From Streptomyces platensis (GTDB lineage: Bacteria; Actinomycetota; Actinomycetes; Streptomycetales; Streptomycetaceae), in the NCBI RefSeq assembly GCF_008704855.1, contig NZ_CP023691.1, forward strand, positions 6,696,001 to 6,760,000: a stretch of DNA of 64,000 bases. The letters are read 5' to 3'. A model generated the notes under the pieces. That model was not told the origin of the DNA and did no database searches. It saw only the letters and a list, made by a program, of their open reading frames with translations. Both the position numbers and the translations under genes were made by a program. The first letter of the stretch is position 1; every line of letters begins with the position of its first letter. Positions 41,456 to 50,250 of the stretch are shown here, piece by piece.

Positions 41456-43579
41456 ATGACCAGCCCGACCCAGGCCCCAGACCGGACCAGGACCCATGAG
41501 CCGCACCCCTACATCGGGGGGCGCAATGCCGCGCTGCGCGCGCTCACCGCGTGGCGGACGGAGCGGCCGGGTACGCCGCGGGTGGTCATCCTGACCGGAA
41601 GTCCGGGCACCGGGTGTTCGCGGCTGCTCACGGGGTTTCTGATGCTCTGCGACCCGGAGTACCGCAAGGGGCTCGCGCTGGACGCGCTCGATCCGGCGAC
41701 CGTGCCTCCGGACTTGCCCGCACCCGCGGTGCCGAGCGTCGCCGGGCTGACGGCATCGCAGACCCTGTGGCTGCTCGCCGATCACTACGAGTTGTCCGCG
41801 ACCCGCACCGCCGACATCTTCCCCGAACTCGGTCAACTCCCGTTGTCCGGGCGGCCGGTGACGATCGTGGTGCCGGATGTGGACCGGGCCGGTCCGGTGC
41901 GGGGGACGGGTGAGCCCGCGCATGTGGTGCGGGACGTGCTGAAGCCCCTCGCCGCCGTCGAGTCCCTACGCCTTCTCGCCGACGTGCCCCGGGAGTTCGC
42001 CGTCGAGCTCGCCGAGGGCCTGCCGCCCGGCGTGGCCCGGATCATCGACCTCGACGCACCCGAGTGGGCCGACCCCGAAGGGCTTGTGCGACAGGCCGAG
42101 GCGCTGCTCCATCCCCAATTCGGCGCCCCGGAGCTGCCGTTCACGACCGAGCCCGACGCTCGGCGCGCGCTCGCCGAGGTGATCGCCCGGCGCGCGGGAG
42201 ACGGCGCGGGCAGCCGCCTGACCGTGCATCTCGCCGTGCAGTCGATCCTGATGCACCCGGAGGGGTTCGACCCGGCGGATGCGAGCCAACTGCCCGGCAG
42301 TGTCGGCGAAGTGCTCGATCTGCACGCCGAGCGACTCGACATCCACCCCCGCACCCTGCGGCAGATCCTCGCGCCCCTCGCCCTTGCCGAGGGCGACGGA
42401 CTGCCCGTGCACCTGCTGACCCCGCTCGCCTCCGCCGTCGCCGCACGGGACATGAGCGAGGACATGGCGCGGGGCATGCTGCTCGCCGCCCCCTTCATCC
42501 GTCCCATCGAGAGGGCCGGCGAAGGCATCCCCGAGGGCGAACGGACGCTCCTTGGATTGCCGCACCCGGGCATCGGCGAGGCCGTTCGGGCCGGCATTGC
42601 GGATGTTCCGGGTGCTCAGGCGCGTATCGCCATGGAGTTGCTGGAGGCCGTACCCGATCAGGACTGGGCGAAGGCAGGGGCGTACGTGCGCGATGACATC
42701 GCGGGACACACCCTGGAGGCCGGTTTGCTCCCCCGGCTCCTCACCGACCCCGGCCTGTTCGCCCACGCCGATCCGGTGCGGTTGCGCGCCGCGGTGGAGG
42801 CCGTACCCCCGGAGCAGTTGGGCGCGCCGGCGCGCACATATCTGCGTACGGCCCCGCTGCTCACCCGCACCCAGGCACCCGCCACCCTTCGAGCGGCGCT
42901 CCTGGAGACCGCGTTCGTCGAAGACGGACTGCCGGAGTACGCGGCGGTGTTGCGCCGCATGGTGCCCGAGCTTCCCTGGCACACCCTGTGGAGCGTGCCG
43001 GTCGCCGGGGCCGACGCCGTGACCGTCGGCACACTGCCGCCGTCCGCGGCCGCGTCGGACAGCGCCGCGGAGGCGGCCCCGCTCGCGGTCGCCGTGAGCA
43101 CGGTGCCTCAAGGCACCCCGGGTTCAAGCCCGTTGAAGGCCGACGATCCCAAGGCCCCGGCCCTGCTGGTGCAGGACCTCGCCACCGGCTCCGTCCTCGA
43201 TGCCGACCCGACCCGGATCCTGCGCCCCTCGGATGACGAGCGCGCCACGGGGCCGCTCGGGTTCAGCCGCGGCGCCGACTATGTACGCGTCTGGCGTCGC
43301 GGCGAGCAGAAGGGCGCTGAGAAGATCGTCACGGCCCTGATCTCCGCCACGCCCTTCACGGGAACCGACCTTTCCCTCGACGGCATCCTCCTCGTGGCCA
43401 CGGCGAGCGGTGTGAAGGCGTTGCGGCTCCGACCGGCGCAGCCCTACGCCACGACCGCCCGGCGCTCCGTACTCGCCCCCCGGGCAGCCGAGCCCGAGCC
43501 CGCACAGGCCCCCGAGCCCCAGCCGGCAGCCGCACAGGCTCCACAAGCCCCCGGGCCCGATGCCCACCCGACCGCCTGA
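41456..43579 (+). CDS. Degenerate P-loop (STAND-like) protein of the toxin island
   Basis: A 707-residue protein with an NTPase-like N-terminus (YIGGRNAALRALTAWR, then VVILTGSPGTGCSR). The P-loop GSPGTGCS (48-55) has Cys54 where Lys is required, so normal ATP hydrolysis is unlikely. A later strand VTIVVPDVDRAGP resembles a Walker B. The long middle is helical, and the C-terminus has TDLSLDGILLVATASGVKAL before a Pro/Ala/Glu tail. The overall plan is shared with the N-terminal part of the SUKH-4 protein encoded at 47658-49853. Position suggests a role in regulation or immunity for the polymorphic toxin; no function is proven. ACGGGGAG precedes the ATG. Confidence 0.65.
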   Translation: MTSPTQAPDRTRTHEPHPYIGGRNAALRALTAWRTERPGTPRVVILTGSPGTGCSRLLTGFLMLCDPEYRKGLALDALDPATVPPDLPAPAVPSVAGLTASQTLWLLADHYELSATRTADIFPELGQLPLSGRPVTIVVPDVDRAGPVRGTGEPAHVVRDVLKPLAAVESLRLLADVPREFAVELAEGLPPGVARIIDLDAPEWADPEGLVRQAEALLHPQFGAPELPFTTEPDARRALAEVIARRAGDGAGSRLTVHLAVQSILMHPEGFDPADASQLPGSVGEVLDLHAERLDIHPRTLRQILAPLALAEGDGLPVHLLTPLASAVAARDMSEDMARGMLLAAPFIRPIERAGEGIPEGERTLLGLPHPGIGEAVRAGIADVPGAQARIAMELLEAVPDQDWAKAGAYVRDDIAGHTLEAGLLPRLLTDPGLFAHADPVRLRAAVEAVPPEQLGAPARTYLRTAPLLTRTQAPATLRAALLETAFVEDGLPEYAAVLRRMVPELPWHTLWSVPVAGADAVTVGTLPPSAAASDSAAEAAPLAVAVSTVPQGTPGSSPLKADDPKAPALLVQDLATGSVLDADPTRILRPSDDERATGPLGFSRGADYVRVWRRGEQKGAEKIVTALISATPFTGTDLSLDGILLVATASGVKALRLRPAQPYATTARRSVLAPRAAEPEPAQAPEPQPAAAQAPQAPGPDAHPTA

Positions 43580-43753
43580 CACCCACCCACCGCAGACCGT
43601 TAGCCTCAAAGCCTCAAAGGCCCGAAGCCTTTCGAAGGCGCCCGCATCAGACCGCCTGCACCCAGGCCCACTCGGACGAGGACCGCGGAGCGTGCCGGGC
43701 ATCGACCCCGGCCGCACCGGCCCCGTCCACCCGAAGACTCAAAGGGAGTTCCC

Positions 43754-45073
43754 GTGATCAGCCAGGAGCAGGCGCTCGCGACCGCCGAGGGGTGGCTCAA
43801 CCCCGAGGGACAGGAGCGCCGTGAGGTGCGGATGCAGGAGTTCGACCTGGGCTGGGTGGTGTGGGCCGTGGCCCCGCCGATCGAGCGTGACCCGGTCACG
43901 GGCAAGCGCCGGCCGCCGGCCACGATCGGCCACTCCTGCGGTGTGGTCGACCGCCGCACTGGCGAGCTGAGCACCTGGCCGTCCGTGCCGGTCGAGGAGG
44001 TCGTGCGGAGGTATCAGCAAGAGCACGGTGACGGTCAGGAGACCGCGCCGCCCGCGCAGCCGCCGGTCACCGGCCCCGGCAACACCACGGTCCTCACCTA
44101 TGTCGACCCGAGCACCGGCGAGGAGACCAGCCTCGTCAAGAACTCCGCCCCCGGAGAGCCGCACTCCGAGTACCAGGCTCTGGTGGAGGTCGAAGACCTC
44201 GGCGTCCCCGCGAAGAACGTGGTCGCGATCCACACCGACCTCAGCTCCAGCCTGCTCCCCGGCGGGTACCCGGGCATGCTGCTCGGCCGTCGCTTCCCCA
44301 ACGCCCGGTTCTCCTGCACGCATGAGTACGGAGTGCGGGGCGAGGAGCGCGCCCAGGCGATCACCGGGCTGATCCAGCACGTCGAGAAGGTGCACCAGAT
44401 CGCGGGACAGCAGCCGCCGCCCCGGCCGCACCGGGCGCCGGTGCCGACCGACGTCGAGCCGGCCGAGCCGCTCAGCGATGCTGCCCTGGGCCGCGAGCTG
44501 ACGGAGGCCTTCGGCGCCGACGACGTACATCGCTACGACGCCGACGACGTGGCGGGCACCCCGCTCCCCGAGGCCGCCAAGGCCACGCTGACATGGGCCG
44601 GGCTTCCGACCGTCGTCCCGTTCTTCTTCACGGCCGACAGCCCGGAGGCGGAGCTTCCGGCCGGCCTGTTCGGCAATGCCGCCGCGCACCTGCGCGAGGT
44701 CGGCTCCCAGGCGAGCGCCGACACCCTCGCGTTCCTGGAGGGCCACGTCAGGATCGGCACCGACGGGATCGCTCTGATCACCGTCCAGTGCACGGGGTCC
44801 GATCTGGAGGGTGAGCCGGTCGGCCAGCTCTGGGCCGTCACTCCGGAAACCGGCGCGGGCCGCCGTGTCAACGCCTCCGTGTCCGCGTTCGCCCGCTCCC
44901 TCGCGCTCCTGGACACCACACGCGAGGAGATGATCGCGCTCGACCCGGTCATGGCGGGCAAGGCCGTCGCCGACTTCCAGGAGCAGCTCGTCGCCATCGA
45001 CGCATCGGCCCTGGACGACCCGAGGAACTGGTGGTCGGTGATCGTCGAGCAGATGTGGCACGGGTTGTTCTGA
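43754..45073 (+). CDS. Multidomain immunity protein: YrhB-like, inactive deaminase-like, SUKH-4
   Basis: A 439-residue soluble protein with three parts. Residues 1-95 are YrhB-like (QEFDLGWVVWAVAPP, then GVVDRRTGELSTWPS). Residues 125-215 resemble a nucleic-acid deaminase (HSE at 137-139, then HTDLSSSLLPGGYPG and NARFSCTHEYG), but the two zinc Cys expected in a TELEPC...C pattern are Ser166 and Pro173. The C-terminal 200 residues fit SUKH-4 (VVPFFFTADSPEAEL, VRIGTDGIALITVQC, GQLWAVTPETGAG). SUKH and YrhB-type proteins bind and block polymorphic toxins. GTG start with AAAGGGAG upstream. Likely toxin immunity; which toxin domain it blocks is unknown. Confidence 0.72.
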   Translation: MISQEQALATAEGWLNPEGQERREVRMQEFDLGWVVWAVAPPIERDPVTGKRRPPATIGHSCGVVDRRTGELSTWPSVPVEEVVRRYQQEHGDGQETAPPAQPPVTGPGNTTVLTYVDPSTGEETSLVKNSAPGEPHSEYQALVEVEDLGVPAKNVVAIHTDLSSSLLPGGYPGMLLGRRFPNARFSCTHEYGVRGEERAQAITGLIQHVEKVHQIAGQQPPPRPHRAPVPTDVEPAEPLSDAALGRELTEAFGADDVHRYDADDVAGTPLPEAAKATLTWAGLPTVVPFFFTADSPEAELPAGLFGNAAAHLREVGSQASADTLAFLEGHVRIGTDGIALITVQCTGSDLEGEPVGQLWAVTPETGAGRRVNASVSAFARSLALLDTTREEMIALDPVMAGKAVADFQEQLVAIDASALDDPRNWWSVIVEQMWHGLF

Positions 45074-45093
45074 CCGACCCCCATCGCCTTGGT

Positions 45094-45125
45094 GGCGTGG
45101 CGCGTTGCCGACAATGCGCCACGCC
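45094..45125 (+). terminator. Hairpin after the multidomain immunity gene
   Basis: Perfect 10-bp inverted repeat GGCGTGGCGC / GCGCCACGCC with a 12-base loop, 20 bases after the stop. Confidence 0.55.
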
Positions 45126-45167
45126 TCTTCGCGTAGGTACGCATGCGAGGTCTTTGGAGGACGAGAA

Positions 45168-45440
45168 GTGAGTAGTCGCGACATCATTGCTCTCTGGCAC
45201 GGGATTCAGCGACGTACCGAGAGCGCCAGATTCTCGGTGCAGGACATCAACAGGGATTCCGACGCATCGGTCAGGGCCCTGCTCGTGACCGTCGCCACCG
45301 AAGTGCAGCGTCACACCCTCCGCCTGGGTGAGACCTTCCCGGTGGGCGATGAGACGTGGCGGCTCGCAGAGTTGACGGGTTGGCCGAGCGAGGACGACTG
45401 GACCGTGGTGCTGCGCCGCGTCGCGGCTGCCCCGGCCTGA
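45168..45440 (+). CDS. Small presumed immunity protein, copy A
   Basis: A 90-residue acidic protein (SSRDIIALWHGIQRRTESAR, LRLGETFPVGDETWRLAELT, DDWTVVLRRV). It is a clear paralogue of the 90-residue product at 49978-50250, with conserved GIQR, EVQ-HTLR-GETFP-DETW-LAELTGWPS and DWTVVLRRV blocks. The other copy overlaps the toxin gene by 4 bases, so both are read as immunity proteins; the mechanism is unknown. GTG start, GGAGG seven bases ahead. Copy A has no toxin beside it and may be an orphan or a spare. Confidence 0.72.
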   Translation: MSSRDIIALWHGIQRRTESARFSVQDINRDSDASVRALLVTVATEVQRHTLRLGETFPVGDETWRLAELTGWPSEDDWTVVLRRVAAAPA

Positions 45441-45515
45441 GAGTACGTAACGGACGCGCCTAATCGGACGGCAAGGACGGCCGAGACAGCCAAGACGGGG
45501 GAGGAGTACCGGAAC

Positions 45516-47651
45516 ATGGGCCGGCGCTACGAAGTGGACGGTTACACCGCCGAGTTGGACGACGGCTTCCAGGTCATCTACCGCAATCCACGCGGCAAGA
45601 AGCTTCAGCAGATACCCGACTGGCTCGCGGACAGCGAAGGCGTACGCCGGCTGTACCGGCTGCGGCGGGCGCTGACCGGGCACCGCAGGCAGGCGCGTGT
45701 GCAGGCCGAAGCCTGGGCCACCGCAGGTACGCGCGTGCCCATGGCTCTCGCCGAGTCCGACCCCGTATGGCGCGAGGCATTCGACGACGCCGGTGTCGAG
45801 CCGGTGGCAGACCCGCCGCCCGCGCCGGATGCCGACGAGGCGGCGCTGATCGCGCGGACGTACGTCCACCCCGACGACCACACCATGACGCTTCTCCTGA
45901 GGGCCTCCTTCGCACGCCACTGGGATGCGTTTGTGGCATCGCAGGAGGACTGGGCGCTCACGGACACCTTCGCCACCGGCATCCGGGTTCCCGGAGACAC
46001 CGAACCCACGTTTCCCGAGCGGCTGATGGCGGCGCACCCCGGCCGGGAGCAGGAGGCCCTGGAGGCGGTCTACGCCTTCGGCTGGAGCCTCTGGGGAAGC
46101 CCGACTCTCTACAAGTCCCTCTTGGACGGCGACTTGGCGCACCTGGCCGCGACGGCACCCAGGTTCCTCCCCGCCGTCCTCGACGAACTCGCCGACATGT
46201 GCCTGAAGGCGGGCGGAAAGCACCAGGAGCACGCCACCGGGTACTTCACACGCGCCAGGAACGCCGAGCGTGAGCAGCACACCAAGCCCGACGAGCGATG
46301 GCTTGACGCGCGATACGCCACCTTCGCTGACCATGGAGCGCTGGCGACCGGGGCGGTACGCGCGCGTGCCAAGGAGCTGGCTCCCCGTGGCGCAGTGGTC
46401 TCGCCGGACCAGCTCCGGCGCTTCCGCGACGTACTGGTGCGACGCGTACACACGCCCCACGACCTGTATCCGGGCATGGCCGCGGATCTGCGCAAGGTGG
46501 CCCGGGCGGCGGGAGCGAATCCCGAGTCCGAAGTGGCCGCACTGCTCGCGGACATCGTGCCGAGGACCGGGCTGTGCGCGGGCGACACGGACAAGTTCTG
46601 GGCCGACGCCCTGAAGGGGAAGGCCCTGGAGCTGCTGGTCGAGCGACGCCCGGAGACGGTGCACGACGTACTGCGGCTGATCCCTGACGACGCGAACGGT
46701 ACGGAGGACTGGCTGTCGCTGCTCCGACGCAGCGGCGCCCTGGCCCTGTTGACGGGCGAGCACCCGGGACTCCCCGCCGGTGAGGCCGCCCGTCTGCTGC
46801 ACGACTTCCTCGCGAGCGAACCGACGTCGCGGGTGCGCAGTGACGAGCTGTACGACCTGGCGGTGCGCCTCGCCCCACGCCTGGCCGCCGACGCTGTTCC
46901 GGTGCGCCTGCCGTATCCCGCGCCCGGCCGCAGGCGGGCTCCCATCCCGCTCGACCTGGCGGACGAACTCCTCGCACACGGGGTGCCGTTGGCCGACCCG
47001 CCGCCGAAACTGGGCAGCCCGGGCGCCGCCCACATGGTCGTGAACCGGCGCCCGCACCTGAGCCGGCTGCTCGCCGACCCCCGCTTCGCCCGCGAGCTGC
47101 GCAGCGCGCTTCACGCCGAACTCGAGCTGGAAGGGTTGCCGGAGGCGGGGGTGTCCTACCACCGTCACTATCGCCCGCACCGGGACGCGGAACGCAACAG
47201 CTGGCGCAGCACCCCGGGCATCTGCCGCACACCCCTGGGCCGTGAGGTGCTGCGCGCCTGGCGGGACCGCCAGCGCGAACGCCTGCGCGCAGGCCCCGAC
47301 CTGAACGGGCTCGTGCGCGTGCTCGCCCCCTTCGTGCACATCGGCGGGGTCGTCGACGAGCTGTTCAAGGACGAGGCGGCGGCACGGGAGTTCGCGGCCG
47401 TGGACGTGGTGGCGCTGGTCCTGGCCGACCTTCCGACCGAGGCCGACCGCCCAGCGATCGAAGGGCTGATGGCCACGATGGGCCCCGAGGACCTGATCGG
47501 CACCAGGCCCATGCCGGATCTGCGTACACGGATCGATGAGACCTTCCCCGACCTGTCCGAGTTGCAGGTTGCCCAGGCCTGGAAGGCGCTCCAGACGGGG
47601 GTCAACTGCCAGGAGGGGCTGAGGCGTCTTGTCGCCCGCCTCTCCGGCTGA
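45516..47651 (+). CDS. DUF4132 (MolR-like) family protein
   Basis: A 711-residue protein. The opening (YTAELDDGFQVIYRNPRGKK, then IPDWLADSEGVRRLYRLRRA) fits the block found inside DUF4132/MolR-like proteins, and the rest is a helical repeat with ARHWDAFVASQED and RRFRDVLVRRVHTPHDLYPG. Function of the family is unknown; no signal peptide, membrane segment or catalytic motif is visible. AGGAG precedes the ATG. It ends six bases from the stop of the convergent SUKH-4 gene, so there is no room for a shared terminator. Membership of the toxin island is by position only. Confidence 0.6.
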   Translation: MGRRYEVDGYTAELDDGFQVIYRNPRGKKLQQIPDWLADSEGVRRLYRLRRALTGHRRQARVQAEAWATAGTRVPMALAESDPVWREAFDDAGVEPVADPPPAPDADEAALIARTYVHPDDHTMTLLLRASFARHWDAFVASQEDWALTDTFATGIRVPGDTEPTFPERLMAAHPGREQEALEAVYAFGWSLWGSPTLYKSLLDGDLAHLAATAPRFLPAVLDELADMCLKAGGKHQEHATGYFTRARNAEREQHTKPDERWLDARYATFADHGALATGAVRARAKELAPRGAVVSPDQLRRFRDVLVRRVHTPHDLYPGMAADLRKVARAAGANPESEVAALLADIVPRTGLCAGDTDKFWADALKGKALELLVERRPETVHDVLRLIPDDANGTEDWLSLLRRSGALALLTGEHPGLPAGEAARLLHDFLASEPTSRVRSDELYDLAVRLAPRLAADAVPVRLPYPAPGRRRAPIPLDLADELLAHGVPLADPPPKLGSPGAAHMVVNRRPHLSRLLADPRFARELRSALHAELELEGLPEAGVSYHRHYRPHRDAERNSWRSTPGICRTPLGREVLRAWRDRQRERLRAGPDLNGLVRVLAPFVHIGGVVDELFKDEAAAREFAAVDVVALVLADLPTEADRPAIEGLMATMGPEDLIGTRPMPDLRTRIDETFPDLSELQVAQAWKALQTGVNCQEGLRRLVARLSG

Positions 47652-47657
47652 TCGACG

Positions 47658-49853
47658 TCACTCGTTGTGGAGTACGTATGCCCAGGCGGGCTGGTTGCCG
47701 CCCTGCTCCTCGACATCTTCCAGCTCCCCGAGGACCCAGTACGGGAGCTGCCCCCGTTCGGCGACCGGGGGCAGAATGCTCCGGGTGCGCAGCCCTGTGA
47801 CCCACAGCACCACCATGGTGAGGAAGTTGTCGAGGCTGTGCGCGGCGGGAAGAGCGGCGAGATACTCCTCGTCGGGCCCGGTCGGGACGCGCAGGATGTG
47901 TCCGGTGGGGCCGTCGATGACGAGCTTGGCGCCCATCCACTTGCCGATCTGGAAAAAGGGACCGGTTTCGGCAACGGGCTCGATCCCTTCGGGCCAGCAG
48001 GGGAGTTCGTCGAGAACGTCGGACTCCCAGTCCCCGCAGGGGAAGATCCCCATGCCTCCTTCGTCCCACATGTACGGCAGCCCGAACTCCAGGAGAAGTT
48101 CGCGCGTCGCCCCGTGGGTGAGGCCATCCGGGAGATCCTCGGCCTCGATGGGAAAGATGTCGTCCTCGCCGAACAGATCGATGAGGTCCTCGCGACCCGG
48201 AGCCGGCGCATCGAGCGGACTGCTCAGGCCCGCGTCCGCGTAACTATCGCTCAGAGGCTGCTGCCGCGCGCCGAAATCGGAGATGTCCACGCCCCGCGCG
48301 GGCTGAAGGGCGATCAGTCCCAAATCGCCGCCAAAGACGACGACTTCATGTACGGCCAGTGGCTCGCAGGGCAGCACAAAAGCGCTGTCCCTTCGGCGGG
48401 GGGACGACGAGGCGAACAACTCCTGAACACGCTCAGGTGATGCGGAGTCGTCCCCGGGTGAGTCGGGCCAGGCGAGATCCGCACGATTCTCCTCCGGAAT
48501 CTCGGCGTTTTCCCAAGGCTCTGCGACACGGTCTCCCGTTTCCGCGTCCCGGATCGAGACATACGACTGCTGTTCCCCGTCCTCCGTCCGCCGCTGCAAA
48601 CCGGCGATGGCGGCTCGTCCCCGCCATCGCACTTCCGCCGTCGCGGCGAACTTTCCGGCCCGGAGAAAGCGTGCGTGATATCCACCCGGCGGGCGCCAAT
48701 GTGCCCATTTGACTCGCCAGGGCAGTGCAACGCCTGAGGAGGCCACACCCGACGCGAATGCGTGATCCCCGCGCGAGAAGGCCATCAAGTGCAGCCACGC
48801 GGCCCACTCCGTCTGGTGCTGTGGCGTGACTCCCCACCCCCACAGATGAAGCGCGTCGGCGGCGGCTGTGTTTCCGGGGATGAGGAAGGTGATGCTTCGT
48901 GCCGCGTCCATGAGCGCCGTTTGCGGCAGATTGGCGATGACACGTCCGTCCTGAAGGACTTCGTCGTACATTCCCGCCTGTACGGCGTGCATGGCGAGCC
49001 CGGTGGCGGCATACAGGCCGACGGCACCGTGCCTGGCCCACCCCTCTGGGTGGCGAAAACCCGGAGCCGAGTCCATCAGCCAAGCAACCACATGCCTATG
49101 GACACGAGAGGGTTCGGCAGAGTCGATCTCCCGACGCAAGGTCTCGGCCAGGTTCTCGTCGACAAAGGAAACCCCGAGAGGTCCGAGCCGAACAATTCCG
49201 GGCTCTTCCCTCGCGAATGCGGTGAGTTCGTCTTCGGATGCCGCTTCACCGCTCAGCCCGGCGACAAGTTGGGCCCAGACGGGAAGCGGTACCAAGCGGG
49301 GCTCGGCCAGTGCCAACGCCCGCACGGCAACGGACGCTGTTGCCGCCGGCCGAGGTTCGATGGCCGTCGCGGACAGCCGAAACACCGCCCTGGGATCAAC
49401 GCGGGCCGGAAGCAACTCGGGAACCACATGGGCCACTACGGCCAATTGGCCACGTGCCAGCCACGGAAGAGTCTGGGTCACCAGCCGCTCGGGCTCGTAC
49501 GACCGCCGTGTCGGCCCGGCACGATGGGCGTTGACGACCAGCAGCAACCGCTCCTCGGGCCACGAGCCGAGCGCGAAACGCCAGTCGTCCCGCTTGTCCG
49601 CGGACAGATCGACTCCGAGCGCTTTAAGGGCCTGCTGCATGACCTGCTCGGCAGTGAGACCGGTGGCGTCGACGACCACACTGCCGGGCACGTGCTCGTG
49701 CGTCTCCCGCATGACGGCCGACGCGTCATGGCCGTCCGCAGCGACAAGAAAGGCCACTTGGCCACCGCGCCCACCCGCACGCCACCATGCGCCGACGCGA
49801 CCGGCGATCTCTTCCTCCGGGATTCCGGGGGTGTCGGTGGTTGGCTCGGGCAC
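47658..49853 (-). CDS. SUKH-4 immunity-type protein with degenerate NTPase-like N-terminus
   Basis: A 731-residue protein. The N-terminal 300 residues keep the layout of an NTPase (QVAFLVAADGHDASAVMRE where a P-loop would be, then LLLVVNAHRAGPTRR as a Walker-B-like strand) but no Walker Lys or Thr/Ser remains. The C-terminus (about 555-715) is SUKH-4: REDLIDLFGEDDIFPIEA, ELLLEFGLPYMWDEGG, FFQIGKWMGAKLVIDG and SLDNFLTMVVLW. The related 707-residue protein lies on the opposite strand. The GTG at 49853 has GAGGAGGGG before it and a TAGGGT box upstream. It is the next gene after the toxin and copy B immunity gene, consistent with immunity or toxin control. Confidence 0.72.
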   Translation of the reverse strand: MPEPTTDTPGIPEEEIAGRVGAWWRAGGRGGQVAFLVAADGHDASAVMRETHEHVPGSVVVDATGLTAEQVMQQALKALGVDLSADKRDDWRFALGSWPEERLLLVVNAHRAGPTRRSYEPERLVTQTLPWLARGQLAVVAHVVPELLPARVDPRAVFRLSATAIEPRPAATASVAVRALALAEPRLVPLPVWAQLVAGLSGEAASEDELTAFAREEPGIVRLGPLGVSFVDENLAETLRREIDSAEPSRVHRHVVAWLMDSAPGFRHPEGWARHGAVGLYAATGLAMHAVQAGMYDEVLQDGRVIANLPQTALMDAARSITFLIPGNTAAADALHLWGWGVTPQHQTEWAAWLHLMAFSRGDHAFASGVASSGVALPWRVKWAHWRPPGGYHARFLRAGKFAATAEVRWRGRAAIAGLQRRTEDGEQQSYVSIRDAETGDRVAEPWENAEIPEENRADLAWPDSPGDDSASPERVQELFASSSPRRRDSAFVLPCEPLAVHEVVVFGGDLGLIALQPARGVDISDFGARQQPLSDSYADAGLSSPLDAPAPGREDLIDLFGEDDIFPIEAEDLPDGLTHGATRELLLEFGLPYMWDEGGMGIFPCGDWESDVLDELPCWPEGIEPVAETGPFFQIGKWMGAKLVIDGPTGHILRVPTGPDEEYLAALPAAHSLDNFLTMVVLWVTGLRTRSILPPVAERGQLPYWVLGELEDVEEQGGNQPAWAYVLHNE

Positions 49854-49886
49854 GGTGCCCCTCCTCAGTTGCGCGATGACTCGTCG

Positions 49887-49892
49887 ACCCTA
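49887..49892 (-). promoter_or_regulatory. Candidate -10 box (TAGGGT) of the SUKH-4 gene
   Basis: On the minus strand TAGGGT fits TAGRRT and lies 33 bases before the GTG at 49853. No -35 box is clear. It suggests the SUKH-4 gene can be expressed independently of the toxin operon. Confidence 0.33.
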
Positions 49893-49977
49893 GGTGTGGC
49901 CGCGTGCGAAGGGACTGGGCCATTGCTGTCGCGTGCTCCGGGCCGGCGGTGTGGCCCAGAAGCGGGCGGTGGCGGTA

Positions 49978-50250
49978 TCAGGCCGGGGCAGGCGTGACGC
50001 GGCGCAGCACCACGGTCCAGTCCTCGTCGCTCGGCCAACCCGTCAATTCGGCGAGTTTCCATGTCTCGTCGCGCACGGGGAAGGTCTCACCAATGCGGAG
50101 GGTGTGATGCTGCACTTCGGTGGCGACGACCCTGAGCAGAACCCTGACCGAGGCGTCGGGCTCTCTGTAGATATCGTTCACTGCGAAGCTCGCGTTCCCG
50201 GTATTTCGCTGAATCCCGTGCCAGAGGCCAATCGTGTCGGCACTACTCAC
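49978..50250 (-). CDS. Small presumed immunity protein, copy B
   Basis: A 90-residue acidic protein (SSADTIGLWHGIQRNTGNAS, LRIGETFPVRDETWKLAELT, DEDWTVVLRRVTPAPA) that overlaps the toxin stop by the 4 bases GTGA. Tight coupling to the 3' end of a polymorphic toxin is the classic place for the immunity gene of the C-terminal warhead, here the calpain-like protease. It is the paralogue of the 45168-45440 product. The family is not recognised with certainty. The protein is cytoplasmic by sequence, so it would protect against toxin entering the cytosol. Confidence 0.75.
   Translation of the reverse strand: MSSADTIGLWHGIQRNTGNASFAVNDIYREPDASVRVLLRVVATEVQHHTLRIGETFPVRDETWKLAELTGWPSDEDWTVVLRRVTPAPA

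Noticed and set aside
44949..47339. Long minus-strand frame opposite the DUF4132-like gene
   Set aside because: The plus strand encodes coherent family-like proteins with ribosome sites; the minus frame is compositionally a shadow.
47671..49853. Possibility that the SUKH-4 protein N-terminus is a working STAND ATPase
   Set aside because: No Gly-x4-Gly-Lys-Ser/Thr or equivalent is present in the whole N-terminal third, so catalytic ATPase activity is not supported.
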